From the NCBI RefSeq assembly GCF_900167435.1, contig NZ_FUWS01000004.1, forward strand, positions 372,001 to 436,000: a stretch of DNA of 64,000 nt, written 5' to 3'. Position 1 is the first letter of the stretch. Every line of letters starts with the position of its first letter. This document shows positions 17,348-26,713 of this stretch, one piece after another. The DNA is from Marinactinospora thermotolerans DSM 45154. Its GTDB lineage: Bacteria > Actinomycetota > Actinomycetes > Streptosporangiales > Streptosporangiaceae. The notes under the pieces are model-generated. The model was given only the letters and a program-made list of their open reading frames with translations, ran no database searches and was not told the DNA's origin. A program made the translations under genes and the position numbers.

Positions 17348-18240
17348 TGGAGGCGTTGCTGGACTGGTTCACCGTCCCCTTCCAGTTCGAGTTCATGCGG
17401 CGGGCCCTGCTGGTCGCCGTGGTGGCCGGCGGGGTGTGCGCGGTGCTGTCGTGCTGGCTGACCCTGATCGGCTGGTCCCTGCTCGGTGACGCCGTGTCCC
17501 ACGCGGTGCTGCCCGGGGTGGTGCTGTCCTACCTGTTCGGTCTCCCCTTCGCGGCGGGCGCGCTGGTGTTCGGGGCGGGCTCGGTGGCGCTGATCGGCGT
17601 CGTCAACAGGACCTCGCGGGTCAAGGAGGACGCGGTGATCGGAATCGTGTTCACCGCGATGTTCGGGGCCGGGGTGGTGCTCATCTCGAAGATCCCCAGC
17701 GAGACCGACCTGATGCACATCCTCTTCGGCAACGTGCTCGGGGTCTCCGACGCCGAGATCGCCCAGATCCTGGTCATGGCGCTGGTGACGCTGGTCGTCG
17801 TGGCGGTCAAGCACCGCGACCTGACGCTGTTCGCGTTCGACCGGGTGCACGCCCACGCGATCGGGCTCAGCCCGCGCCGCTTGGAGGCGCTGTTGCTGGG
17901 GCTGCTGTCGGTGACGGTCGTCATCGCGTTGCAGGCCGTGGGCGTGATCCTGGTGGTCGCCATGGTCATCATCCCCGGCGCGACCGCCTATCTGCTCACC
18001 GACCGCTTCGAACGGATGCTGGCGATCTCGGTCGCGGTGTCGGTGGCCGCGTCGGTGCTGGGCACCTACGCCAGCTTCCATTTCAACGTCGCCACCGGCG
18101 GCGCGATCGTCGTGACCCAGGCCGCCGCGTTCGGCCTGGCCTACCTGTTCGCGCCGCGGCACGGGGTGCTGGGGCGCCGGCTGCGCACGCGCGCCGTGGT
18201 GGCGCGCGGTGAGGCGCCCCGGGCCGGCGCGCCCTCCTGA
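17347..18240 (+). CDS. metal ABC transporter permease
   Basis: 297 residues, family 9 (ZnuB/MntB-type) permease with about eight membrane segments. Conserved features are LTLIGWSLLGDAVSHAVLPG near residue 40, FGNVLGVS, DRVHAHAIGLSP and the AVGVILVVAMVIIPGATAYLL segment. It forms the channel for Mn2+/Zn2+ import with the two upstream proteins. Followed 38 bp later by a strong hairpin that ends the operon. Confidence 0.92.
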   Translation: MEALLDWFTVPFQFEFMRRALLVAVVAGGVCAVLSCWLTLIGWSLLGDAVSHAVLPGVVLSYLFGLPFAAGALVFGAGSVALIGVVNRTSRVKEDAVIGIVFTAMFGAGVVLISKIPSETDLMHILFGNVLGVSDAEIAQILVMALVTLVVVAVKHRDLTLFAFDRVHAHAIGLSPRRLEALLLGLLSVTVVIALQAVGVILVVAMVIIPGATAYLLTDRFERMLAISVAVSVAASVLGTYASFHFNVATGGAIVVTQAAAFGLAYLFAPRHGVLGRRLRTRAVVARGEAPRAGAPS

Positions 18241-18277
18241 GCACCACCCGCGAAGCGCCACCCCGCCGGAAAGGCGT

Positions 18278-18307
18278 GTGGCCCGGTCCGCCGATGGACC
18301 GGGCCAC
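18278..18307 (+). terminator. terminator of metal importer operon
   Basis: GTGGCCCGGTCC (18278-18289), loop GCCGAT, GGACCGGGCCAC (18296-18307): a perfect 12-bp GC stem with 6-nt loop, 38 bp after the permease stop. No T tract. Confidence 0.75.
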
Positions 18308-18573
18308 GCTGGTGAGGGCGGGAGATGTCCCGCCAACGCGGCAGCGGACCGGTCGATCGCCGGGTGACGCGCTGTCCGGACGGCGGACGGGACCGTTGTC
18401 TCCCGTATGACCTCGCCTACGGCGAGTCGCCTTCCTCGGACCCGGGCCGCGGCTCGCCGCCTGGCACCTTGCCCCCACCGCAGGCCGTTCCCCGCGATCG
18501 GCGCAGGAGGCATCCCGGCCCCACCGGGCGGGTCCCTTGTCCGCGGGGCCGCTCCTGCGTCACAGTTACCGGC

Positions 18574-19113
18574 ATGGAGACACGACCCGGCCCGCGCAGG
18601 CGCGTCACCATCGTGCGGACGGAGCCGTTCACGACCCGGCGGCTGCGGATGGAGCCGTTGCGGGTCGAGGACGCCGAGGAAATGGCGGGCGCGCTCGCCG
18701 ATCCCGCTCTGTACGAGCACATCGGTGGGCGACCGCCGAGCCCCGTGGAGCTGCGACAGCGTTACGAACGGTTGGTGGCCGGTTCCGCGGAGCCGGGGAT
18801 CTCCTGGTGCAACTGGGTGGTCCGCGACGGTACCGGCACGGCCGTGGGGACCGTGCAGGCCACCATCGGGCCGGTGCCCGGCGGGCTCGGCGCGGTCATC
18901 GCCTGGATGGTGGGCGTCCCCTGGCAGGGACGCGGGTTCGCCTCCGAAGCCGCGCGGGGCCTGATCGCCTGGCTGCACGCGCGCGGGGTCCGTCCCGTCA
19001 CCGCGCACATCCACCCCGACAACCTGGCTTCGGAGGCGGTGGCCCGCAACTGCGGACTGCGCCGCACCGACCGCCACGCCGACGGCGAACTGGTGTGGAC
19101 CGAGGCCACCTGA
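18574..19113 (+). CDS. GNAT-family N-acetyltransferase
   Basis: 179 residues. It begins with a typical Rim-like strand (TEPFTTRRLRMEPLRVEDAE), has the acetyl-CoA pyrophosphate-binding motif VGVPWQGRGFASEAARGL (Q/R-x-x-G-x-G/A form) and ends HIHPDNLASEAVARNCGLRR, the classical N-acyltransferase terminal motif. The acceptor is unknown. ATG 18574 is the first start consistent with the fold; the frame extends upstream through the intergenic region without motif. Monocistronic by spacing. Confidence 0.85.
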   Translation: METRPGPRRRVTIVRTEPFTTRRLRMEPLRVEDAEEMAGALADPALYEHIGGRPPSPVELRQRYERLVAGSAEPGISWCNWVVRDGTGTAVGTVQATIGPVPGGLGAVIAWMVGVPWQGRGFASEAARGLIAWLHARGVRPVTAHIHPDNLASEAVARNCGLRRTDRHADGELVWTEAT

Positions 19114-19253
19114 GCCCACGGCGGCGCTTTGCCGCGGTCCTGGAGAAGCCGCCGCCCCGTTCGGCGTGCCCCACACCGGCACATGGTGCGCCGGACCGCT
19201 TCGATGCCCTTTCGTTCCCGCCCCGACGGTGGACCCCACAGCGAACCCGTCGA

Positions 19254-19269
19254 TGTGACGTAGATCACC
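19254..19269 (+). promoter_or_regulatory. CRP/FNR-type box upstream of narK
   Basis: TGTGACGTAGATCACC matches the TGTGA-N6-TCACA consensus of CRP-family regulators at nine of ten positions. It lies ~235 bp before narK and ~140 bp after the GNAT gene, so it could serve the nitrate operon, though the distance is large. Regulator unknown. Confidence 0.35.
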
Positions 19270-19405
19270 GGTAAAGCTGGTCGGGGTGGCGGCCCACGCC
19301 GTGAGGGCGGCGGGGAGGTCCGCCCCCCGACGGGGCTGACCTGGCCCTTCCACGACCGTCCTCACCGCGGCCCGCCCCTTCGTGTGAGAGCGCTGTTTCA
19401 CGGGT

Positions 19406-19431
19406 GTTACGAGAGGTCACATCACGGCAAC
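19406..19431 (+). promoter_or_regulatory. GlnR/MtrA-like elements upstream of narK
   Basis: GTTAC (19406-19410) and GTCAC (19416-19420) are GTnAC elements 5 nt apart, and GTCAC is followed after 6 nt by GCAAC (19427-19431), giving one GTnAC-N6-GaAAc-like pair. GlnR and MtrA control nitrate assimilation genes in streptomycetes through motifs of this type. The spacing is imperfect; confidence rests on location. Confidence 0.35.
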
Positions 19432-19487
19432 CAGCAGTCTCTAGTCTTCTCGACGGAACCCCTCCCGTTGAGCAGGAAGGCTCGAAC

Positions 19488-20855
19488 GTGGCCCCCGAAA
19501 CCGTGACGGACCCACCCCGCTCGGGCGGACGCTGGATCACCCACTGGGACCCCGAGGACGAAGGGTTCTGGCAGGCCGGCGGGCGCCGCGTGGCCAACCG
19601 CAACCTGTGGGTGTCGATCTTCGCCGAGCACCTGGGCTTCTCCGTGTGGAGCCTGTGGTCGGTGCTCGTCCTGTTCATGACGCCGGAGAACGGGTTCGCC
19701 TACTCCGCCGAGCAGAAGTTCCTGTTGGTCTCCCTCGTGACCCTCGTCGGCGCGGTGCTGCGCGTGCCCTACACGCTGGCGGTGGCCAGGTTCGGCGGAC
19801 GCAACTGGACGCTGGTGTCGGTGGCGGCGCTGCTCTTGCCGACGGTCCTGGCGGTGGTGCTGATCCAGCGTCCCGAGACCCCCTTCGCGGTGTTCGCGCT
19901 GTTGGCCGCGACCGCCGGCCTGGGCGGCGGTAACTTCGCCTCCTCCATGGCCAACATCAACTTCTTCTTCCCCGAGCGCCACAAGGGGTGGGCGCTGGGG
20001 CTCAACGCCGGCGGCGGCAACATCGGCGTTCCCGCCATCCAGCTCGTGGGACTGGCCGTGATCGGCCTGTTCACCGTCGCCAACGGCGCCTACGTCCCCC
20101 TGCTCTACCTCCCCCTGATCCTGCTGGCCTGCTGGATGTCCTGGCGTTTCATGGACAACCTGGCCGGGGCGCGCTCCGATGTCTCGGCCCAGATCGCGGT
20201 GTGCCGCAACCGCCACGCCTGGATCATGTCCTTCCTCTACATCGGTACGTTCGGCTCCTTCATCGGTTATGGGTTCGCCTTCGGCCTGGTGTTGCAGAAC
20301 CAGTTCGACCGCACCCCGCTGGAGGCCGCCGCGATCACCTTCCTGGGCCCGTTGCTGGGTTCGTTGTCGCGCCCGGTGGGAGGCCGGCTGGCCGACCGCT
20401 TCGGGGGAGGGCGCATCACCCTGTGGACGTTCGTCGCGATGGCGCTGGGCACCGGCCTGATCATCATGGCCTCGGTGCAGCAGTCCCTGCCGTTGTTCCT
20501 GTTGGGCTTCATCCCGCTGTTCCTGCTCACCGGGATCGGCAACGGGTCGACCTACAAGATGATCCCGTCGATCTTCGCCGCGCGCGCCGAGGACCGTATC
20601 GCCGAGGGCGAGGAGCGCGAGACCGCCATGGCCGAGGCCAAGCGGCTGTCGGGGGCGCTGCTGGGGATCGCCGGCGCGGTCGGGGCGTTGGGCGGGGTCG
20701 CGATCAACCTGGTGTTCCGCGAGGCGTTCGCCTCGGCCGGCAGCGCCACCCCGGCCTTCGTCGCCTTCCTCGGGTTCTACCTCGTCTGCATCCTCGTCAC
20801 CTCCCTGGTCTACCTGCGCCGCCCGGCGCGCACGACCGAGCGGGCCGCGTCGTGA
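19488..20855 (+). CDS. narK: NarK-type nitrate/nitrite MFS transporter
   Basis: 455 residues, about twelve membrane spans. The nitrate/nitrite porter signatures are present: [20 protein letters not shown] with [14 protein letters not shown] after it, and [14 protein letters not shown] in the second half. It brings nitrate in (and may exchange nitrite) for the assimilatory reductase encoded next, whose GTG overlaps this stop by 4 bp. GTG 19488 is chosen because AGGAAGG lies 7 nt upstream and the hydrophilic N-terminus [12 protein letters not shown] is typical of actinobacterial NarK. Confidence 0.93.
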   Translation: MAPETVTDPPRSGGRWITHWDPEDEGFWQAGGRRVANRNLWVSIFAEHLGFSVWSLWSVLVLFMTPENGFAYSAEQKFLLVSLVTLVGAVLRVPYTLAVARFGGRNWTLVSVAALLLPTVLAVVLIQRPETPFAVFALLAATAGLGGGNFASSMANINFFFPERHKGWALGLNAGGGNIGVPAIQLVGLAVIGLFTVANGAYVPLLYLPLILLACWMSWRFMDNLAGARSDVSAQIAVCRNRHAWIMSFLYIGTFGSFIGYGFAFGLVLQNQFDRTPLEAAAITFLGPLLGSLSRPVGGRLADRFGGGRITLWTFVAMALGTGLIIMASVQQSLPLFLLGFIPLFLLTGIGNGSTYKMIPSIFAARAEDRIAEGEERETAMAEAKRLSGALLGIAGAVGALGGVAINLVFREAFASAGSATPAFVAFLGFYLVCILVTSLVYLRRPARTTERAAS

Positions 20856-22939
20856 CCGCCACCCACTGCCCCTACTGCGCCCTCCAGTGCGCCATGCGGG
20901 TGGAGCCCACGCCCGACGGCGGATACACGACCCGTCCCGCGCCCTTCCCCACGAACCGGGGCGGGCTGTGCCGCAAGGGGTGGAGCGCCGGCGAGCTGTT
21001 GAGCGCCCCCGACCGCCTCACCTCGCCGTTGCTGCGGCCGCGCAAGGACGCGGAGCTGCGGCCGGTGGACTGGGGGACCGCGCTGGACCACGTGGCCTCC
21101 CGCCTGCGCGGGCTGCGCGGGAGCCACGGCGCCGACGCGGTGGCGGTGTTCGGCGGGGGCGGCCTGACCAACGAGAAGAGCTACCTGCTCGGAAAGTTCG
21201 CCCGGACCGCGCTGGGCACCTCGCAGATCGACTACAACGGCCGGTTCTGCATGTCCTCCGCCGCCGCCGCGGGGATGCGCGCCTTCGGCCTGGACCGGGG
21301 ACTGCCGTTCCCGGTCACCGACCTCGCCGGGGCCGAGACGATCCTGCTGGCCGGCGCGAACGTCGCCGAGACGATGCCGCCCCTGATGGGCCACCTCAGC
21401 GGCGCCCGGCTCGTCGTCGTCGATCCGCGGCGCAGCGCCACCGCCGAACACGCGCTCGCCAACGGCGGCCTCCACCTGGCGCCACGGCCGGGCACCGATC
21501 TCGCGCTGGCGCTGGGCCTGTTGCACGCCGCCCGCGAGCAGGGGCTGCTCGACGACGACTACATCGCCGAACGCACCACCGGCTTCGCCGAGACGTGGGC
21601 GCACGCGGCGGCCTGGTGGCCCGAACAGGCCGAGCGCGCCACCGGTGTGCCCGCGGCCGACATCCGCGCCGCGGCCCGGCTGCTGGGCGCCGCCTCCGGC
21701 GCCTACATCCTGTCCGGGCGCGGCACCGAGCAGCACGCCAAGGGCACCGACACCGTCTCGGCCTGGATCAACCTGGCGCTCGCGCTGGGCCTGCCCGGCC
21801 GGCGCGGATCCGGGTACGGCTGTCTCACCGGACAGGGCAACGGCCAGGGCGGGCGCGAACACGGGCAGAAGGCCGACCAGCTTCCCGGCTACCGCCGGAT
21901 CGACGATCCGGCGGCGCGCGAGCACGTCGCGGGCGTGTGGGGCGTGGAGGCCGCGGACCTGCCCGGCCCGGGACGCAGCGCCTTCGAGCTGCTGGACGCG
22001 CTGGGCGGCGCCGACGGACCGCGCGCGTTGCTGCTGTTCGGATCCAACCCGGTGGTATCGGCCCCCGATGCCGGCCGTGTCCGAAACCGGCTCTCCGGCC
22101 TGGAACTGCTGGTCGTAGCCGACTTCGTATTGTCCGAAACCGCGGCGATGGCCGATGTGGTCTTTCCGGTCACCCAGTGGGCCGAGGAGAGCGGCACGAT
22201 GACGAACCTGGAGGGGCGGGTCCTGCGCCGACGCCGGGCCGTTCCCCCTCCCCCGGGGGTGCGCAGCGACCTCGAGGTACTGCACGGCCTGGCGGTGCGC
22301 CTGGGCCGCCCGGCCGAGGCGTTTCCCACGGACCCCGACGCGGTGCTCGCCGAACTACGCGCCGCATCCGCGGGCGGCGCGGCCGACTACTCCGGCGTCA
22401 CGCCCGAGCGGCTGGAGGCGGGAGAGGCCCTGCACTGGCCCTGCCCCGAGGACGGTTCCACCGCGCCACGGCTGTTCCTGGACTCCTTCGCCCACCCCGA
22501 CGGCCGGGCCCGCTTCGTCGCGGTCGCCCACCGCGATCCGGCCGAGACCACCGACACCGACTACCCCCTCGTCGCCACGACCGGACGGCTGCTCGCCCAC
22601 TACCAGTCGGGGGCCCAGACGCGCCGCGTCGGCGAACTGGCCGCGGCCGAACCCGAGTCCTACGTCGAGGTGCACCCCGACACCGCCGCGCGCAGCGGCC
22701 TGGCCGAGGGGGACTGGGCGCGTGTCAGGTCCCGGCGCGGTAGCGCGGTCGCCCGCGTGCGCTGCCGTCCCGACGCCCGTCTCGACACCGTCTTCCTGCC
22801 CTTTCACTTCGCCGGTGACCAGCGCGCCAACCTGGTGACCAACCCGGCGTTGGACCCGACGAGCAGGATGCCGGAGTTCAAGGTGTGCGCGGTCCGGCTG
22901 GAGCCGGAGGCGCCGTTCCAGGAGGAGGTCAGCCGATGA
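20852..22939 (+). CDS. nasA: assimilatory nitrate reductase, molybdopterin catalytic subunit
   Basis: 695 residues, cytosolic Mo-bisMGD enzyme reducing nitrate to nitrite. N-terminal [4Fe-4S] cysteines at 6, 9, 13 and 40 (HCPYCALQC, GGLCRKG). Mo-ligand region YNGRFCMSSAAAA with Cys133. Cofactor-binding segments VVDPRRSATAEHA, ILSGRGTEQHAKGTD, GSGYGCLTGQGNGQGGREHG and the C-terminal cap domain RLLAHYQSGAQTRR. No Tat signal, unlike NapA. It lacks the C-terminal BFD [2Fe-2S] domain found in some NasA proteins; that domain sits on the next gene instead. Coupled by GTGA and ATGA overlaps to both neighbours. Confidence 0.93.
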   Translation: MTATHCPYCALQCAMRVEPTPDGGYTTRPAPFPTNRGGLCRKGWSAGELLSAPDRLTSPLLRPRKDAELRPVDWGTALDHVASRLRGLRGSHGADAVAVFGGGGLTNEKSYLLGKFARTALGTSQIDYNGRFCMSSAAAAGMRAFGLDRGLPFPVTDLAGAETILLAGANVAETMPPLMGHLSGARLVVVDPRRSATAEHALANGGLHLAPRPGTDLALALGLLHAAREQGLLDDDYIAERTTGFAETWAHAAAWWPEQAERATGVPAADIRAAARLLGAASGAYILSGRGTEQHAKGTDTVSAWINLALALGLPGRRGSGYGCLTGQGNGQGGREHGQKADQLPGYRRIDDPAAREHVAGVWGVEAADLPGPGRSAFELLDALGGADGPRALLLFGSNPVVSAPDAGRVRNRLSGLELLVVADFVLSETAAMADVVFPVTQWAEESGTMTNLEGRVLRRRRAVPPPPGVRSDLEVLHGLAVRLGRPAEAFPTDPDAVLAELRAASAGGAADYSGVTPERLEAGEALHWPCPEDGSTAPRLFLDSFAHPDGRARFVAVAHRDPAETTDTDYPLVATTGRLLAHYQSGAQTRRVGELAAAEPESYVEVHPDTAARSGLAEGDWARVRSRRGSAVARVRCRPDARLDTVFLPFHFAGDQRANLVTNPALDPTSRMPEFKVCAVRLEPEAPFQEEVSR

Positions 22940-24369
22940 ACCGGCAACCGCGCCACATCGTCGTCGTCGGACACGGGATGGTAGGGGCCCGATTCGTGGA
23001 GGAGGTGGCGCGCCGCGATCCCGACGGCGAACGAGTCCGGCTGACCGTCGTGGGGGCCGAGCCCGGGGTCCCCTACAACCGGATCCTGCTCCCCGACCTG
23101 CTCAACGGCAGGCTGGAGGAGGCGGACCTGGCCCTCGCCTCGGTCGCCTCCACGGCGGTGGAGGCGCGGTCCGGCGTGTCGGCCACCGCGCTCGACACCG
23201 CCGGCCGCAGCGTCCGTCTCGACGACGGTTCCACGCTGGGCTACGACGAGCTGGTGCTGGCCACCGGCGCCCAGGCCGCCTTCCCACCGGTGTCGGGTCT
23301 GACCCGGGACGACGGGACACCGGCCGCGGGGGTGACCGCGCTGCGCGACCTGGCCGACTGCCGCCGGTTGATGGAGCTGACCGGTCCCGGGTCGCCCGTC
23401 GTCGTCCTGGGCGGAGGCGTGCTCGGGCTGGAGGCCGCCCGCGCCCTGACCGAGCGGGGGGTTCGGGTCTCGCTGGTGGAGTCCTCCCCGTGGTTGATGC
23501 GCCGCCAACTGGATCGGGCGGCGGCGCGGATCCTCGGCGCGCGGTTCACCGCGTTGGGGGTGAGCGTGCACTCCTGGCGCGTCGCCGCGCGGTGGATCCC
23601 GGGAACCGGGCTGGAGCTGGACGACGGGCGGGTGCTGCCCGGCGACGCGCTGGTCGTCACCGCCGGGGTGCGGCCGCGCACGGGCCTGGCCGAAGCCGCG
23701 GGGATCGCCGTGGACCACGGCGTCGTCGTCGACGACCTGCTGACCACCAGCGATCCGCGCGTCCACGCCATCGGGGACTGCGCCCGCCACCCCTCGGGCG
23801 GCGGGGGACTGGTCCAGCCCGGCTGGGAGCAGGCCGCGGTCCTGGCCGACCTGCTCACCGGGACCGCGCCCGAGGCCCGCTACCGGGGGACGCGCCCGGT
23901 CACCCGGCTCAAGGCCGAGGGGATCGAGCTGGCCTGCCTGGGGGAGGCCACCGCGGAGGAGAACGACACCACCCACACCGTCACGATCTGCGACGCCCAC
24001 GCGGGCCGCTACGCCAAGCTCGTCGTGCGCGACGAGCGGGTGGCCGGCGCGATCCTGCTCGGCTTCCCCGACGCCGCGGCGGCGATCATCCAGCTCTACG
24101 ACCAGGGCGCCCCGGTGCCCGCCGACCGGATTTCACTGCTGCTGGGCCGCACCGCGCCCGAACCGGGCCCCGACGGCGCCGGCCCGGCCCTGGTGTGCCG
24201 GTGCAACGGGGTCGACCGTGACCGGTTGGAAGGGGCCTGGCTCGACGGCGCGCGCACCCGCGAGGCCGTCGCCGAGCGGACCCGCGCCACCACCGGCTGC
24301 GGGGGCTGTACCCGTGACGTCGACGCGCTGTTGGCGGCCTGGAACCAGGGCAGTCCCGCGGCGGTGTAG
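22936..24369 (+). CDS. FAD/NAD(P)-dependent oxidoreductase with [2Fe-2S] BFD domain (NasB-like)
   Basis: 477 residues resembling the N-terminal half of NirB. FAD site GHGMVGARF, NAD(P) site VVVLGGGVLGLEAARAL, FAD-binding HAIGDCARHP. A rubredoxin-reductase-like C-terminal domain precedes a BFD-type [2Fe-2S] site with Cys421/423 (CRCNG) and Cys455/458 (TGCGGC). Translational coupling to NasA suggests it passes NAD(P)H electrons to the nitrate reductase. Siroheme-binding domains are absent, so it is not a nitrite reductase. Ends 16 bp from the convergent P450 gene. Confidence 0.88.
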   Translation: MNRQPRHIVVVGHGMVGARFVEEVARRDPDGERVRLTVVGAEPGVPYNRILLPDLLNGRLEEADLALASVASTAVEARSGVSATALDTAGRSVRLDDGSTLGYDELVLATGAQAAFPPVSGLTRDDGTPAAGVTALRDLADCRRLMELTGPGSPVVVLGGGVLGLEAARALTERGVRVSLVESSPWLMRRQLDRAAARILGARFTALGVSVHSWRVAARWIPGTGLELDDGRVLPGDALVVTAGVRPRTGLAEAAGIAVDHGVVVDDLLTTSDPRVHAIGDCARHPSGGGGLVQPGWEQAAVLADLLTGTAPEARYRGTRPVTRLKAEGIELACLGEATAEENDTTHTVTICDAHAGRYAKLVVRDERVAGAILLGFPDAAAAIIQLYDQGAPVPADRISLLLGRTAPEPGPDGAGPALVCRCNGVDRDRLEGAWLDGARTREAVAERTRATTGCGGCTRDVDALLAAWNQGSPAAV

Positions 24370-24385
24370 CGGGGGCCGGGCGCGC

Positions 24386-25630
24386 TCACCCCGCCCTGTC
24401 CGTGACCGGGTGGGGGACCACGATCAGCTCGTCGGGGCCGTTGACCATGAAGGAGGCGACCCGGGCCGGCGGTCGGCCGGGGTCGGCGAGCGCGACGGCG
24501 GGCAGGCGGCCGAAGAGCGTCCGAAGGGCGATGTCGGTCTCCAACCGGGCGAGGTGGGCGCCCAGGCAGAAGTGCGTCCCGTGGCCGAAGGCCAGGTGCC
24601 GCTTGTCGGCGCGGGTGGGGTCGAACTCGTCGGGGGCGGTGGGGTGCACGGCCGGGTCGCGTCCCGCCGCGGCGAAGGCGAGGAGGATCGGGTCGCCCCC
24701 GCGGATGAGGACGCCCTCGCCCAGGTCGATGTCCTCCACCGCGTAGCGCAGCGGCAGGTGCATCACCGGTCCCTCGTGGCGCAGGGTCTCCTCGATGACG
24801 TCGTTCCAGCCGATGACGCCCCCGCGCACCAGGTCCACGTGGCGGGGGTGGGCCAGCAGGGCGTGGACGGCGCTGGTGATGAGGTTGACCGCGGTCTCGA
24901 ACCCGGCGCCGAGCATGAGGAAGAGGGTGTCGATCACCTCCTGCTCCGGCAGGGGACCGGCGTCCCCGTGCGGCGCGAGGAGGTCGCCGACGAGGTCGGG
25001 GCCCGGGTGGCGACGCTTGTGGCGCAGCAGCTCGATGAGTCCGGCCTGGAGCTCGGCGTGGTTGGCCCGGGCGCGCTCGGGGGAGGCGGCGGTGTCGAGG
25101 ATGGCGTCGACGCCGCCGGCGATGCGTTCGCGCATCGCCTCGGGAACGCCGAACAGGTCGCAGATGACGGTGACGGTGAGCGGGCGGGACAGCGCCTGGC
25201 GCAGATCGGTCCGCTCGCCCGGCGCGAGCCGGGCCATCCCGTCGACCAGGGCCTCGGACGTGGCCTGGACGCGTGGGCGCATCGCCTCGACCCTTCGCGG
25301 CGAGAAGGAGACGGAGACGCGGCGACGCCGCTCGTGGTGCTGTGAGCCGTAGGCGTTGACGAAGCTGCGTTGCAGGGCGACCGTCCTCAGCGCCCAGCCC
25401 TCGGGCACATGAGCCCGCCCGGGCCAGTGCCGGTAGGGGTCGCGGGAGACCCGGGGGTCGGCGGTGAGCGCCCTGATGACGTCGTACCGGGTGACCGACC
25501 AGGCGATGACCCCTCCGGGCAGCTCCACCCGTACGGCCGGGCCCCGCGCGCGGAGCCCGGCGGCCTCCTCGTGCGGCGCGGTGGCGGTGGGGTCGAGTAC
25601 GGGACAGCGGGAGAGGGGGACGGCGTCCAT
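24386..25630 (-). CDS. cytochrome P450
   Basis: 414-residue soluble bacterial P450. I-helix FLMLGAGFETAV (the usual acid-Thr pair as E-T), K-helix ExxR in EETLRHE, and heme loop FGHGTHFCLGAHLAR with Cys355. Such enzymes hydroxylate small hydrophobic substrates using ferredoxin/reductase partners, none of which are encoded nearby. ATG 25628-25630 with GGAGG upstream. The downstream TetR gene (divergent order 25896-26615, same strand) is separated by 265 bp. No biosynthetic genes around it, so the substrate cannot be guessed. Confidence 0.93.
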   Translation of the reverse strand: MDAVPLSRCPVLDPTATAPHEEAAGLRARGPAVRVELPGGVIAWSVTRYDVIRALTADPRVSRDPYRHWPGRAHVPEGWALRTVALQRSFVNAYGSQHHERRRRVSVSFSPRRVEAMRPRVQATSEALVDGMARLAPGERTDLRQALSRPLTVTVICDLFGVPEAMRERIAGGVDAILDTAASPERARANHAELQAGLIELLRHKRRHPGPDLVGDLLAPHGDAGPLPEQEVIDTLFLMLGAGFETAVNLITSAVHALLAHPRHVDLVRGGVIGWNDVIEETLRHEGPVMHLPLRYAVEDIDLGEGVLIRGGDPILLAFAAAGRDPAVHPTAPDEFDPTRADKRHLAFGHGTHFCLGAHLARLETDIALRTLFGRLPAVALADPGRPPARVASFMVNGPDELIVVPHPVTDRAG

Positions 25631-25895
25631 CGGAGCCTCCGGAGGGGGTGTTCTCGTGTGCCGTGGAACGCGCGCGTGGCCGGCCGCGCCTCGCCGGGAG
25701 GGACGGCCGTGCCGACGGCACGCTTCCCCGTTTCTACGTCGGGCACAGGTCCGGGGCAATGGCGCGCGGTCGGGAAGCGGGGACGGGCGGGAGGCCGCTG
25801 GTGGACCGGTTGGGACGGATCCCGAACCCCGGTTGTGGGCGAAGCGGAGAAACGAGGAGGAACAGGAAGCCGCGCCCCTGACGGTTACATTCCCG

Positions 25896-26615
25896 TCAGG
25901 ACCGGCGTTCGTCGCCCTGGCCCGGCCGCTCCCGCGCCCCGTCGAGAACGGCGTAGTCGCCCAGGGCGGGACGCAGCAGACCGAATATCCGCTCTGCCGC
26001 GTTGGTGAGCTCGGCGGCGATCCGGTCGGCTCCGCGGCCTTGCAGGGTGAGCCGGACGGTCTCCTCGAACAGCACCCGATGGGCCGCCGCCAGCAAGGCC
26101 GCCGCGGCGCGCGGGGTGACGTCGCCGGCGGTGCCCGTCGTGGCGGCCAGGGCCTCGGCCAGGGCGTTCTCCCGGATGTCGTGGAAGTCGCGCAGCCGCG
26201 CCATGAGGGTGGGGCTGTCGACGACCATGCGGGTGAACTCGGGGCCGGCGAAACCGATGACCGGGTCGCGGCGGGCGACGGCGGCGAGGAAGGACCGGTG
26301 CAGCGCGTCCAGCGCGGACTCGCCGGGAGCGCGTTCGGCGACGGCGCGGGCGAGCCCCGAGGTGAACTGCTCGCCCAGGTCGAGGGCCAGATCCTCCTTG
26401 CGCGGGAAGTAGTTGGTGACCGTCATCTTGGCGACCTGGGCCGCGGCGGCGATCTCGGCGATCGTCACGTTCTCGAAGCCCCGTTCGACGAACATGCGGG
26501 TGGCGGTATCGGAGATGGCCTGCCGGGTCTGCCTCTTCTTCTGTTCGCGCAGGCCGGCCGTTGCGCCGGGCCGGGAACCGCCGCGCCCCCCATCGCGTTT
26601 TCCTGGGTCGGACAT
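25896..26615 (-). CDS. TetR-family regulator
   Basis: 239 residues. The N-terminal helix-turn-helix is at ~27-75 (KRQTRQAISDTATRMFVERG, VTIAEIAAAAQVAKMTVTNY, FPRKEDLALDL), preceded by a Gly/Arg-rich tail. The C-terminal ligand domain is helical. It faces the DUF5701 gene across a ~98-bp region with AT-rich repeats, so regulation of that gene and itself is likely. The P450 gene downstream on the same strand is another possible target. Ligand unknown. Confidence 0.9.
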   Translation of the reverse strand: MSDPGKRDGGRGGSRPGATAGLREQKKRQTRQAISDTATRMFVERGFENVTIAEIAAAAQVAKMTVTNYFPRKEDLALDLGEQFTSGLARAVAERAPGESALDALHRSFLAAVARRDPVIGFAGPEFTRMVVDSPTLMARLRDFHDIRENALAEALAATTGTAGDVTPRAAAALLAAAHRVLFEETVRLTLQGRGADRIAAELTNAAERIFGLLRPALGDYAVLDGARERPGQGDERRS

Positions 26616-26654
26616 AAAAATATGTTGACACGAAATATGTACCGAGGCTAGGTT
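26612..26654. promoter_or_regulatory. divergent promoter with AT-rich repeats, tetR/DUF5701 gene
   Basis: ACATA-AAAA-TATGT (26612-26625) is a short inverted repeat and the half AAATATGT recurs at 26633-26640. A consensus -35 TTGACA (26625-26630) and TAGGTT (26649-26654), 18 nt apart, form a promoter toward the DUF5701 gene. The repeats overlap this promoter and the tetR start, as expected of an autoregulatory TetR operator. Confidence 0.55.
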
Positions 26655-26713
26655 TCGCCGGCCGAGAGCGAGGCGGACGCCTTCGCGACCGGAGACGAGA
26701 GGGAGGACCGACC

